Assembly: GCA_963842795.1 (NCBI GenBank)
Contig: CAWJHV010000014.1
Coordinates: 1 to 64,000, forward strand
DNA length: 64,000 nucleotides
Reading direction: 5' to 3'
DNA from: WHSW01 sp963842795
Lineage (GTDB): Bacteria; Actinomycetota; Thermoleophilia; Solirubrobacterales; 70-9
Below the pieces are notes generated by a model. The model was not told the origin of the DNA, ran no database searches, and saw nothing but the letters and a program-made list of their open reading frames with translations. Shown here in pieces: positions 56,409 to 63,634 of the stretch. The stretch's first letter is position 1; each line of letters opens with the position of its first letter. A program made the position numbers and the translations under genes.

Positions 56409-57314
56409 TCACTGATAACGCTTCGCGACCGTCTTCCAGTGCTCGGGATCGTGGCCCGGGAGGATCACGGCCTGCGGGTAGGTGCGGGCGAAGTGCTGGA
56501 GCTCGCGCATCGAGCGGCGCCAGTTGTGGCGGTCGAGCGGACGCGGCGGCTCCGGGGCGTCGCCGAGCTGGCCGATGGTGTAGATCGCGTCCCCGGCGAT
56601 CACCAGGTCGCGATCGCCGAGACGGCAGATCACAGACTGGTGGCCGGCGCTGTGCCCCGGGGTCGAGGCGAGCCTGACGCTCCCGTCGCCGAAGAGGTCG
56701 AAGGTGCGGCCGAAGGTCCCGTAGGAGCTGATCGCGTCGGAGTCGTAGCTCAGCGTGCGGTAGTCGAAGGCGTAGTCGAAGTGCTCGGGGCGGTAGCCGC
56801 GCAGGAAGGGTCGCGAGTCGGTCGAGGCCGCGATCCACTCGTCCTCGCTGATCACGAAGGCGGCGCCGGGGAACTCGGACATCCCGGAGGTGTGGTCGAA
56901 GTGCATGTGGGTCATCACCACCAGCTTCACCGCCTGCGCTTCGACCCCCTTGGCGCGCAACTGCGACGGGAGGTCCTCGCCCGGCTCGATCCGTGGCCGC
57001 GAGAAGCGGGCGATCGCGCGGCCGAGGTTCGCGACGGGCTTCGTCCCGACCGAGGCATGCAGGCCGGTGTCGACGAGGAACGGCCCGGCGGACGGGTGGC
57101 GGACGAGATACGCGGGGATCGGCAGCCGGAGGTAGCGCGAGCGCGGGGTGCCGAGCCCGAGCATGCGCAGGGTGGTGAGGGTCGAGGCGCTCTCGATGAA
57201 CGCGCGCGGGCTGTCCATGGTCCCGGTGTTGATCGGTTCGACGACCACGGTCGCGCCCTCGCGCCCGCCTGAAAACGGTGCCCGCAGCGGCTTGGTCTCG
57301 GCTCTGACGCCCAT
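56409..57314 (-). CDS. N-acyl homoserine lactonase-family metallo-hydrolase
   Basis: A 301-residue metallo-beta-lactamase fold protein. The dizinc motif HxHxDH is MTHMHFDHTSGMSEFPGA, with later metal ligands in STPGHSAGHQSVI (His), VIAGDAIYTIGQ (Asp) and ILPGHDPEHW (His). This set and the length are like AiiA/AttM-type quorum-quenching lactonases, though generic lactonase or esterase activity is equally possible. ATG 57314 lies 9 bases from minus-strand TACAGT. The longer open frame upstream is antisense to the divergent SDR. Confidence 0.88.
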   Translation of the reverse strand: MGVRAETKPLRAPFSGGREGATVVVEPINTGTMDSPRAFIESASTLTTLRMLGLGTPRSRYLRLPIPAYLVRHPSAGPFLVDTGLHASVGTKPVANLGRAIARFSRPRIEPGEDLPSQLRAKGVEAQAVKLVVMTHMHFDHTSGMSEFPGAAFVISEDEWIAASTDSRPFLRGYRPEHFDYAFDYRTLSYDSDAISSYGTFGRTFDLFGDGSVRLASTPGHSAGHQSVICRLGDRDLVIAGDAIYTIGQLGDAPEPPRPLDRHNWRRSMRELQHFARTYPQAVILPGHDPEHWKTVAKRYQ

Positions 57315-57323
57315 CGCGGGGTG

Positions 57324-57341
57324 ACTGTAGCCGTATAGCCT
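57324..57341. promoter_or_regulatory. Adjacent divergent -10 elements (TACAGT minus, TAGCCT plus)
   Basis: Minus-strand TACAGT (complement of 57324-57329) and plus-strand TAGCCT (57336-57341) each lie exactly 9 bases from their start codons (ATG 57314 and ATG 57351). The divergent gap is 36 bases and has no ribosome sites. Confidence 0.45.
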
Positions 57342-57350
57342 GCGGGCGCC

Positions 57351-58205
57351 ATGGCGCTCTCCAGCTCGCGAATATTTGCGCCCGGACTGCTCGATGGCCG
57401 CGTTTGCGTCGTCTCGGGAGCCGGCAGCGGGCTCGGCCGGGAGACCGCCCTCGAGCTCGCTCGGCTGGGTGCGACCGTGGTCGGATGCGGGCGCCGGCTC
57501 GAGCCGCTCGACGAGACGGCGGCCGCCGCGGAGGCGCTCGCCGGGAGCGCCGAGGCGGTGCCGATGGACATCCGCGACGAGGACGCTGTCGAGGCGTTGT
57601 TCGACGGGGTGCTCGAGCGCCACGGCCGGCTGGACGTGTTGATCAACAACGCGGGCGGCCAGTTCCTCAGCCCGGCGGAGGCGATCTCACCGAAGGGCTT
57701 CCGCACGGTGATCGAGCTCAACGTGGTCGGGACCTGGCTGATGACCCACGCCGCGGCGACCAAGGCGTTCATCCCCCAGGGCGGGGGCAAGGTGCTCAGC
57801 GTCACCCTCTCGCCTCACAACGGGATGCCGGGGATGGTCCACTCGGGCGCCGGGCGGGCGGCGGTCGAGAACATGATGAGGACGCTGTCGGTGGAGTGGG
57901 CCCGGTTCGGGATCCGCCTCTGCGCGGTCGCCGCGGGCCAGTTCGACACCGAGACCCTGCGGACCAAGTACCCGGCCGAGGTCGTCGCGGCGGTGCCGAA
58001 GACGGTCCCGATCGGCCGCATGGGGACCGAGGAGGAGATGGCCTGGCTGCTCGCGTTCCTCGCCTCCGAGGCGGGCGACTTCTTCTCGGGGACGACGATC
58101 ACGATCGACGGCGCCCGTGACAACTGGTTCGGGTCCTGGCCGCCCGGGGTCTACGGAGACAGCGGTGAGCCGCCGATAGAGGAGAGGCGCCCCCGTCCGT
58201 CGTAG
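57351..58205 (+). CDS. SDR-family oxidoreductase, 2-enoyl-CoA reductase-like
   Basis: A 284-residue classical-length short-chain dehydrogenase. The cofactor loop is VSGAGSGLGRETALELARLG, NNAG is intact (LINNAGGQFLSP), and the C-terminal region is typical (FFSGTTITIDGARDNW). The catalytic YxxxK is replaced: the site reads PGMVHSGAGRAAVENMMRTL, with no Tyr, as in peroxisomal-type 2,4-dienoyl/trans-2-enoyl-CoA reductases. This suggests a fatty acyl-CoA substrate. The MFS transporter gene begins almost at once after its stop. Confidence 0.88.
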   Translation: MALSSSRIFAPGLLDGRVCVVSGAGSGLGRETALELARLGATVVGCGRRLEPLDETAAAAEALAGSAEAVPMDIRDEDAVEALFDGVLERHGRLDVLINNAGGQFLSPAEAISPKGFRTVIELNVVGTWLMTHAAATKAFIPQGGGKVLSVTLSPHNGMPGMVHSGAGRAAVENMMRTLSVEWARFGIRLCAVAAGQFDTETLRTKYPAEVVAAVPKTVPIGRMGTEEEMAWLLAFLASEAGDFFSGTTITIDGARDNWFGSWPPGVYGDSGEPPIEERRPRPS

Positions 58206-58253
58206 GCCCAGACCCTGAACGCGCAGTCCAACAAGCGCCTCGTCCTCGCCGCG

Positions 58254-59771
58254 ATGGTCTTCGCCGTCGCGATGACGTTCATCGACCAGACGATCGTCTC
58301 GATCGCGGTTCCCGACCTCCAGAAGGACCTCGACCTCTCCGCGACCGGGGTGCAGTGGGTGGTCAACGGCTATCTGCTGTCGCTCTCGGCGCTGTTCGCC
58401 TTCGGCGGGCGGATCGCCGACATCGCCGGCCACAAGAGCATGGTGCTGCTCGGGATCGCGGTGTTCACGATCGCGTCCGCGCTCTGCGGCGCGACCCCGA
58501 CCGGCTCGCTGGCCGAGCCGTGGATCATCTTCTTCCGGGTCGTGCAGGGCGCGGGCGCCGCGATCATGTTCCCCGCGGCGCTGGCGATCGTCGTCGCCGC
58601 GTATCCGGTCGACGAACGCGGCAAGGCGCTGGCGATCTTCTTCGGCGTCGCGGGCGGGCTGACGGCGATCGGCCCGATGGCGGGCGGCGTGCTCGTCGAG
58701 TGGACCTGGCGAGCGATCTTCTGGGTCAACGTGCCCGTGGCGGTGATCGCCACGGTGCTCACGCTGCGCTCGAAGCCGGACAACACCAAGCACCCGGCGC
58801 CGCTCGACTACCGAGGGGCGATCCTGATCGCGGTCGGCATGGGCCTCGCCGTGCTCGGGCTGCAGCAGTCGAGCACCTGGGGCTGGGGCGACCCGGCGAC
58901 CTGGGGCACGATCGCCGCCGGGCTCATCTTCCTCGTCGTGTTCGTCAGGGTCGAGCTGGTCACGAAGCACCCGTTGATCCAGATGCGGATCTTCAAGATC
59001 CGCGCGTTCTTCGTCGACAACGCGGTCCTCTTCCTGATCTCCATCGCCTTCGTCCCGATGTTCCTGTTCGCGAGCGAGTACGCCCAGATCTCGCTCGGCT
59101 ACGGGTCGGGCGAGGCGGGCCTCTACCTGCTGACCTTCTTCGCCGGCTTCGCGACCGCGGCCCAGTTCGGGGGGCGGATCCTCGACAAACGCGGGGCGCG
59201 CCCGGCGGTCGTCGCCGGCTGCGCGATCTCGGCCGTCGGCTTCCTCCTCTGGGCGCGGCAGCTGCCGGACCTGAACTTCAACAACCAGTGGTACTGGGTG
59301 GTCGTCGCGGGCGCCGGCATGGGGCTGGTCCTCGGGCCGGCGAGCACCGACGCCGTCAACCGGGCGGCGAAGACGAGCTACGGCGAGGTCACGGGGATCA
59401 CGCAGACGGTGCGCAACTTTGCCGCGAGCTTCGGGCTCGCCCTGCTCGGGACGATCCTGATCGAGCAGAACAAGTCGCACCTCGAGTCGTCGCTGTCGAA
59501 GTTCGGGATCCCGACCGACAAGGCCGACTCGATCGCCGACGCGCTCAGCGGGTCCGGCGGCGGTTCGCCGTCCGGAGCGTTCTCCGAGCACGCCGGGAGG
59601 GCGGCGCAAAAGGTGTTCGACCAGGTGCAGTACGACTTCGCCCTCTCCTGCCGGACCGTCTTCTACGGAATGGCCGTGGCGATGGCGATCGCCTTCGTGG
59701 TCGCGCTGCTTGCGATGCCGGGCGGGCGCGTGACCGAGGTGTACGACACGCCCGAGGAAGCCGCGGCCTGA
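58254..59771 (+). CDS. MFS transporter, DHA2 / EmrB-QacA type
   Basis: A 14-helix exporter of 505 residues from ATG 58254. Segments: MTFIDQTIVSIAVPDLQKDL (helix 1), GGRIADIAGHKSMVLLGIAV (motif A), GLTAIGPMAGGVLVEWTWRA / IFWVNVPVAV (motif C region). The ATG falls at the very start of helix 1. In-frame upstream codons read NAQSNKRLVLAA and give a normal basic N-terminus, but the only possible initiator there is CTG 58215, 10 bases after the SDR stop. The substrate is unknown. Confidence 0.88.
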   Translation: MVFAVAMTFIDQTIVSIAVPDLQKDLDLSATGVQWVVNGYLLSLSALFAFGGRIADIAGHKSMVLLGIAVFTIASALCGATPTGSLAEPWIIFFRVVQGAGAAIMFPAALAIVVAAYPVDERGKALAIFFGVAGGLTAIGPMAGGVLVEWTWRAIFWVNVPVAVIATVLTLRSKPDNTKHPAPLDYRGAILIAVGMGLAVLGLQQSSTWGWGDPATWGTIAAGLIFLVVFVRVELVTKHPLIQMRIFKIRAFFVDNAVLFLISIAFVPMFLFASEYAQISLGYGSGEAGLYLLTFFAGFATAAQFGGRILDKRGARPAVVAGCAISAVGFLLWARQLPDLNFNNQWYWVVVAGAGMGLVLGPASTDAVNRAAKTSYGEVTGITQTVRNFAASFGLALLGTILIEQNKSHLESSLSKFGIPTDKADSIADALSGSGGGSPSGAFSEHAGRAAQKVFDQVQYDFALSCRTVFYGMAVAMAIAFVVALLAMPGGRVTEVYDTPEEAAA

Positions 59772-59777
59772 TTAGCT

Positions 59778-59796
59778 GCCAGGTGATCCACCTGGC
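59778..59796. promoter_or_regulatory. GCCAGGTG-ATC-CACCTGGC palindrome before P450
   Basis: A perfect 8-bp inverted repeat with a 3-base centre in the 42-base gap between the MFS stop and the P450 start. It may be an operator for a TetR-like regulator or a terminator of the MFS gene. No regulator is encoded next to it. Confidence 0.5.
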
Positions 59797-59813
59797 GACC
59801 GAGAGGGGACCCC

Positions 59814-61076
59814 ATGAGCGAGAGCGCGACCGAACGCGGCGAGCCGACCGCGGAGGCGCCGCTGAAGGAGCTCCTGATCGGAGACCGTGAGCACTGGACC
59901 GAGGGGCCGCCGTACGACCTCTTCAAGCGCATGCGCGCCGAGTGTCCGGTGCATCGGTCGGAGGAGATCCGCGACTACCCCGAGGAGGAAGGCTTCTGGT
60001 CCGTAACGCTCGCGGACGACGTGCACGCCGTGAGCCGCGACTGGGAGACCTACTCGTCCGAGCGCGGCGGGATCACCGCCCTCACGAACGCGATCATGCC
60101 GCTGGAGCTGATCCAGTCGATGTTCATCGGCATGGACCCGCCCAAGCACGACCGGCTCAAGGCGCTGTTCCAGCGCGGGTTCACCCCGAAGCGGATCGCC
60201 GAGCACGAGCCCGAGATCCGCGAGATCACGATCGGCGTCCTCGACCGGCTCGAGGGGCGTGACGCGTGCGACCTGGTGAGCGAAATCGCCCAGCCCGTGG
60301 TCGCGCGCGTGATCGGCAGCTTCATGGGGATCACGCCCGAGGACGACATCGTCTGGGCGCGGCTCATGAACAACACGCTCGGGGCCGGGGAGCGCCAGGG
60401 CCCGGAGGACACGGCGCTGATCATGGAGCAGGACGTCCCCGAGATCTTCGAGCGCTGCCGCAAGCTGATCGCCGAGCGCCGCGAGACCCCGACCGACGAT
60501 CTCACCAGCGTCCTCGTGCACGCGGAGGTCGACGGCGAGCGGTTGGAGGAGCACGAGATCGTCATGGGCTTCTTCCTCCTGATGGCGGCGGGCAACGACA
60601 GCACCAAGGCCACCTATTGCTCCGGGATGCGGGCGCTGATGGAGTCTCCGGCCGAGCGCGAGAAGCTGCTCGCCGATCCGTCGCTGATCCCCAGCATGGT
60701 CGAGGAGTCCCTGCGGATGTTCCCGGCGTTCGCGCACTTCCGCCGGACCGCGAACCACGACGTGGAGCTGAACGGCACCACGATCCGCGAGGGCGAGAAG
60801 GTGGTGATGTGGTACGTGTCCTCGAACCGCGACGAGTCGCGCTACGACGATCCGGACCGTTTCGACGTCGCCCGCAACCCCGAGCACCAGGCGTTCGGCG
60901 CCGGCGGCCGCCACTTCTGTCTCGGCGCGGCGCTCGCCCGGCTCGAGCTGCGGATCCTCTTCGAGGAGACCCTGAAGCGCTACCCGGCGATGGAGCTCGC
61001 GGACGAACCGCAATACGCCCAGAACCCGTTCGTCAACCAGATGACGACCCTGCCGGTGCGCCTGACGCCGGCGTAG
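59814..61076 (+). CDS. Cytochrome P450
   Basis: A 420-residue soluble bacterial P450 monooxygenase. The I-helix oxygen motif is LMAAGNDSTK (AGxD[S/T]T type), the ExxR pair is EESLRMFP, and the heme loop is FGAGGRHFCLGAALARLEL with the Cys ligand. The N-terminal MDPPKHDRLKALFQRGFTP is also typical. It resembles P450s of lipid or steroid oxidation (CYP125/142-like layout), but family assignment needs alignment. GAGAGGGG precedes the ATG. A ferredoxin is not nearby; the rubredoxin is 26 kb away. Confidence 0.93.
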   Translation: MSESATERGEPTAEAPLKELLIGDREHWTEGPPYDLFKRMRAECPVHRSEEIRDYPEEEGFWSVTLADDVHAVSRDWETYSSERGGITALTNAIMPLELIQSMFIGMDPPKHDRLKALFQRGFTPKRIAEHEPEIREITIGVLDRLEGRDACDLVSEIAQPVVARVIGSFMGITPEDDIVWARLMNNTLGAGERQGPEDTALIMEQDVPEIFERCRKLIAERRETPTDDLTSVLVHAEVDGERLEEHEIVMGFFLLMAAGNDSTKATYCSGMRALMESPAEREKLLADPSLIPSMVEESLRMFPAFAHFRRTANHDVELNGTTIREGEKVVMWYVSSNRDESRYDDPDRFDVARNPEHQAFGAGGRHFCLGAALARLELRILFEETLKRYPAMELADEPQYAQNPFVNQMTTLPVRLTPA

Positions 61077-61149
61077 CGCGCGAGCTCCGCCGCACTCCCG
61101 CCACATTTTGCGCGCCACGGGTGCGGGCCGTAGCGCCAGGCTGGCGTCC

Positions 61150-62109
61150 ATGCCCGCCGAGTCGCACATTGACCGCCTCAGAGACGGCAAACGTGCGACT
61201 CGAGCTCGAGGGCGTGCAGTGGCGAGGCTCGCCGGGGGCCAGCACGGGGTCGTGAGTCGGCTCCAGCTCGCGGAGCTCGGGGCGACGGCGGATGTCATCG
61301 ACGGCTGGATCGCCCGAGGCCGGCTCATCTCGGTTCATCGAGGAGTCTTCGCCGCGGGCTACCGCGTTCTCACTGCCCAAGGGCGGCGCATGGCTGCGGT
61401 GCTTGCTTGTGGGCCCGGCTCGGCGCTCTGTCGGCGCTCGGCCGGGGCGCTCTGGGAGCTGCGCCATTACTCGGGCAAGCACGAGGTTGCCACCCCTCGC
61501 CACCGGCGCGGCCGAGCCAACATCGTCGTCGTCCAGCTCTCCCTCGCCCCCGACGAGATCACCACCGAAGACGGCATCCCCGTCACCACGGTCGCCCGAA
61601 CCCTGCTCGATCTCGCATCCGTCCTCGACCACGAGCGCCTCGTTCAGGCGGTCGGCGCGGCCGAGAAACGCCTCCTCGCCGACTCTCCCTCGTTGCCCGT
61701 CCTGATCGAGCGCCACCGCGGAGCACGGGGCCTCGCGACGCTCCGAACGATCGTCGCCGACTCCCGCCTCGGCATCGACGTGCCCGCCAGCGAGCTCGAG
61801 ATCGAGTTCGCGACCTTCGTCCGGCGCCGCGGCCTGCCGGCCCCCGAGGTCAACGCCTGGCTCGAGGTCGACGGCAGGTGGTTCGAGCTCGACTGCCTCT
61901 GGCGAACGCACGGCCTCGCGGTCGAGCTCGACTCGCGCGAGCACCACGCCGACGCCGGCTCGTTCGAGCGCGATCGCGCCCGCGACACGGCGCTGCTCTC
62001 GATCGGGGTGCGCACGGCTCGCGTCACCGCGCGCCGCCTGCGGGTCGACCCGGACGGTCTCGAGCGCGAGCTGCGCTCGGCGCTCAGCGGGTCAGGCTTC
62101 GGGCGATGA
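61150..62109 (+). CDS. AbiEi-type antitoxin-domain / DUF559 endonuclease-like protein
   Basis: A 319-residue protein of a common actinobacterial accessory family. The N-terminal winged HTH is like AbiEi antitoxins (LAGGQHGVVSRLQLAELGAT then VIDGWIARGRLISVHRGVFA); the C-terminal half is a Vsr/DUF559-like fold (FELDCLWRTHGLAVELDSRE then HHADAGSFERDRARD). No cognate AbiEii toxin is adjacent, so this is not a standard type IV pair. ATG 61150 is used; GTG 61219 is an alternative that would exclude a large inverted repeat at 61158-61202. The end overlaps the convergent acyl-CoA dehydrogenase by 26 bases. Confidence 0.82.
   Translation: MPAESHIDRLRDGKRATRARGRAVARLAGGQHGVVSRLQLAELGATADVIDGWIARGRLISVHRGVFAAGYRVLTAQGRRMAAVLACGPGSALCRRSAGALWELRHYSGKHEVATPRHRRGRANIVVVQLSLAPDEITTEDGIPVTTVARTLLDLASVLDHERLVQAVGAAEKRLLADSPSLPVLIERHRGARGLATLRTIVADSRLGIDVPASELEIEFATFVRRRGLPAPEVNAWLEVDGRWFELDCLWRTHGLAVELDSREHHADAGSFERDRARDTALLSIGVRTARVTARRLRVDPDGLERELRSALSGSGFGR
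61158..61202. repeat. 45-base imperfect palindrome at the AbiEi/DUF559 gene start
   Basis: CGAGTCGCAC and GTGCGACTCG form perfect 10-bp outer arms; the 25 bases between continue as an imperfect palindrome with inner CCG/CGG matches. It lies just after ATG 61150 and before the alternative start GTG 61219. A smaller hairpin CGCCAG-G-CTGGCG (61134-61146) lies upstream. Confidence 0.75.
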
Positions 62110-63250
62110 CGATGCGCTGGATCTCGTTCGTGCCCTCGTAGATCTGGGTGATCTTCGCGTCGCGCATCATCCGCTCGACCGGGTACTCGCTGACGTAGCC
62201 GTAGCCGCCGAGAACCTGGACCGCCTCGGTGGTCACCGCCATCGCCGTGTCGGAGGCGATCAGCTTCGCCATCGCCGAGTACTTGCCCATGTCCCGGTCG
62301 CCGGCGTCGACCTTCGACGCCGCCCGGTAGAGCAGCTCGCGCGCGGCGGCGGTGCGCGACTCCATGTCGGCGAGCTTGAACTGGATCCCCTGGAAGCTGG
62401 CGATCGGCTTGCCGAACTGCCGCCGCTCCTGCGCGTAGGAGGCCGCGTAGTCGGTCGCCCCCTGCGCCAGGCCGACGGCCTGGGCGGCGACCCCGAGCCG
62501 CGAGCGGTCGAGCGTCGCCATCGCGACCTTGAAGCCCTCGTTCTCCTCGCCGATCAGGTTCTCGGCCGGGACGCGGACGTTGTCGAAGATCGGCTGGCCG
62601 GTCGGCGAGCCCTTGATCCCCATCTTTTTCTCCAGCTTGCCGACCGAGAAGCCGGGCCGGTCGGCCTCGACGACGAAGGCCGAGATGCCGGCCGAGTGAC
62701 CGGCCTCCGGGTCGGTGACGGCGAAGCAGATGTAGAAGTCGGCGATCCCGAGGTTGGTGATCCAGTTCTTGGTCCCGTCGATCACCCACTCGTCGCCGTC
62801 GCGGACCGCCTTCGTCCGCATTCCGCCCGGGTCCGAGCCGGCGTCGGGCTCCGAGAGCGCGAACGCCGGCGACCACTCGCCCGACGCGCAGCGGGGGAGG
62901 AAGCGCTCCTTCTGCTCGTCGGTCCCGAAGAGGTTCAGCGGCAGCGTCCCCAGCTCCTGGATCATCAGGATCAGGGCGCTGGAGGCACACCCCTTGGCGA
63001 CCTCCTCGACCGCCATGTTGAGCATCAGCGTGCCGGTGCCGGTCCCCCCGTGCTCCTCGGAGAACGGCAGGCCCATGAGGTCGTGCGACGCGAACAGCTC
63101 GCGGATGTCGCGCGGGTACTCGGCCTTCTCGTCGATCTCCTGCGCCCTCGGGGCGACCTTCTCGACGACCATCTTGCGGATCGTCTCGCGGAAATCCTCG
63201 AACTCCTGGGGAATGGCGTAGGCGGGCTGAGCTGCGGTTTCGACGCTCAT
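62084..63250 (-). CDS. Acyl-CoA dehydrogenase
   Basis: A 388-residue FAD enzyme of beta-oxidation or branched-chain acyl-CoA breakdown. Flavin and substrate motifs: FALSEPDAGSDPGGMRTKAV, NWITNLGIADFYICFA, RSRLGVAAQAVGLAQGATDY, ERRQFGKPIASFQGIQFKLA. The catalytic Glu is in QIYEGTNEIQRIVIAR, as in short/branched-chain dehydrogenases. ATG 63250 has TAGCCT 7 bases upstream and no ribosome site. It is divergent from the cupin gene. Confidence 0.95.
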   Translation of the reverse strand: MSVETAAQPAYAIPQEFEDFRETIRKMVVEKVAPRAQEIDEKAEYPRDIRELFASHDLMGLPFSEEHGGTGTGTLMLNMAVEEVAKGCASSALILMIQELGTLPLNLFGTDEQKERFLPRCASGEWSPAFALSEPDAGSDPGGMRTKAVRDGDEWVIDGTKNWITNLGIADFYICFAVTDPEAGHSAGISAFVVEADRPGFSVGKLEKKMGIKGSPTGQPIFDNVRVPAENLIGEENEGFKVAMATLDRSRLGVAAQAVGLAQGATDYAASYAQERRQFGKPIASFQGIQFKLADMESRTAAARELLYRAASKVDAGDRDMGKYSAMAKLIASDTAMAVTTEAVQVLGGYGYVSEYPVERMMRDAKITQIYEGTNEIQRIVIARSLTR

Positions 63251-63257
63251 CCGGGTG

Positions 63258-63267
63258 AGGCTAGATG
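63258..63267. promoter_or_regulatory. Overlapping face-to-face -10 elements (AGGCTAGATG)
   Basis: Minus-strand TAGCCT (complement of 63258-63263) lies 7 bases from the acyl-CoA dehydrogenase ATG; plus-strand TAGATG (63262-63267, one mismatch to TANNNT) lies 10 bases before the cupin GTG 63278. They share the TA at 63262-63263. Confidence 0.4.
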
Positions 63268-63277
63268 ATTGATTGCC

Positions 63278-63634
63278 GTGCCCGTCCGTCGTCCGCAGAG
63301 GCAGCCGTTCGAGACCCTTGACGGCTCGACCGTGCGCGAGCTGATCCAGGTGGCCGACGGCGCCCGCAACCAGTCCCTGGCGGAGGCCGTGGTCCCGCCG
63401 AGCGGCGAGACGATCGCCCACCGACACCGCGACTCCGAGGAGATCTACCTGTTCACCGCCGGCTCCGGGACGATGCGCCTCGGCGACGAACGGTTCGAGG
63501 TCGAGGCCGGCGACAGCGTCCTGATCGCCCCGGGGACGCCGCACAAGCTCCAAAACCCGGGGCCGGGGCCGCTGGTGCTGCTCTGCTGCTGCTCGCCGCC
63601 CTACAGCGACGCCGACACCGAGCTGCTCGAGTAG
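63278..63634 (+). CDS. Cupin-domain protein
   Basis: A ~118-residue single cupin barrel. Metal motif 1 is AHRHRDSEEIYLFTAGSGTM (G-x5-HxH-x3,4-E-x6-G form), motif 2 is PGTPHKLQNPGPGPL. A bound metal and a small-molecule dioxygenase, isomerase or sensor role are possible; the substrate is unreadable. The start is uncertain: GTG 63278 fits the -10 at 63262-63267, while TTG 63269 has TGAGG 9 bases upstream. A CCC cluster (LLCCCSPPY) near the end is unusual. It overlaps the convergent MFS gene by 34 bases. Confidence 0.85.
   Translation: MPVRRPQRQPFETLDGSTVRELIQVADGARNQSLAEAVVPPSGETIAHRHRDSEEIYLFTAGSGTMRLGDERFEVEAGDSVLIAPGTPHKLQNPGPGPLVLLCCCSPPYSDADTELLE

Noticed and set aside
61108..62109. A type IV toxin-antitoxin pair
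   Set aside because: Only the AbiEi-like HTH with a DUF559 half is present; neither side encodes an AbiEii nucleotidyltransferase toxin.
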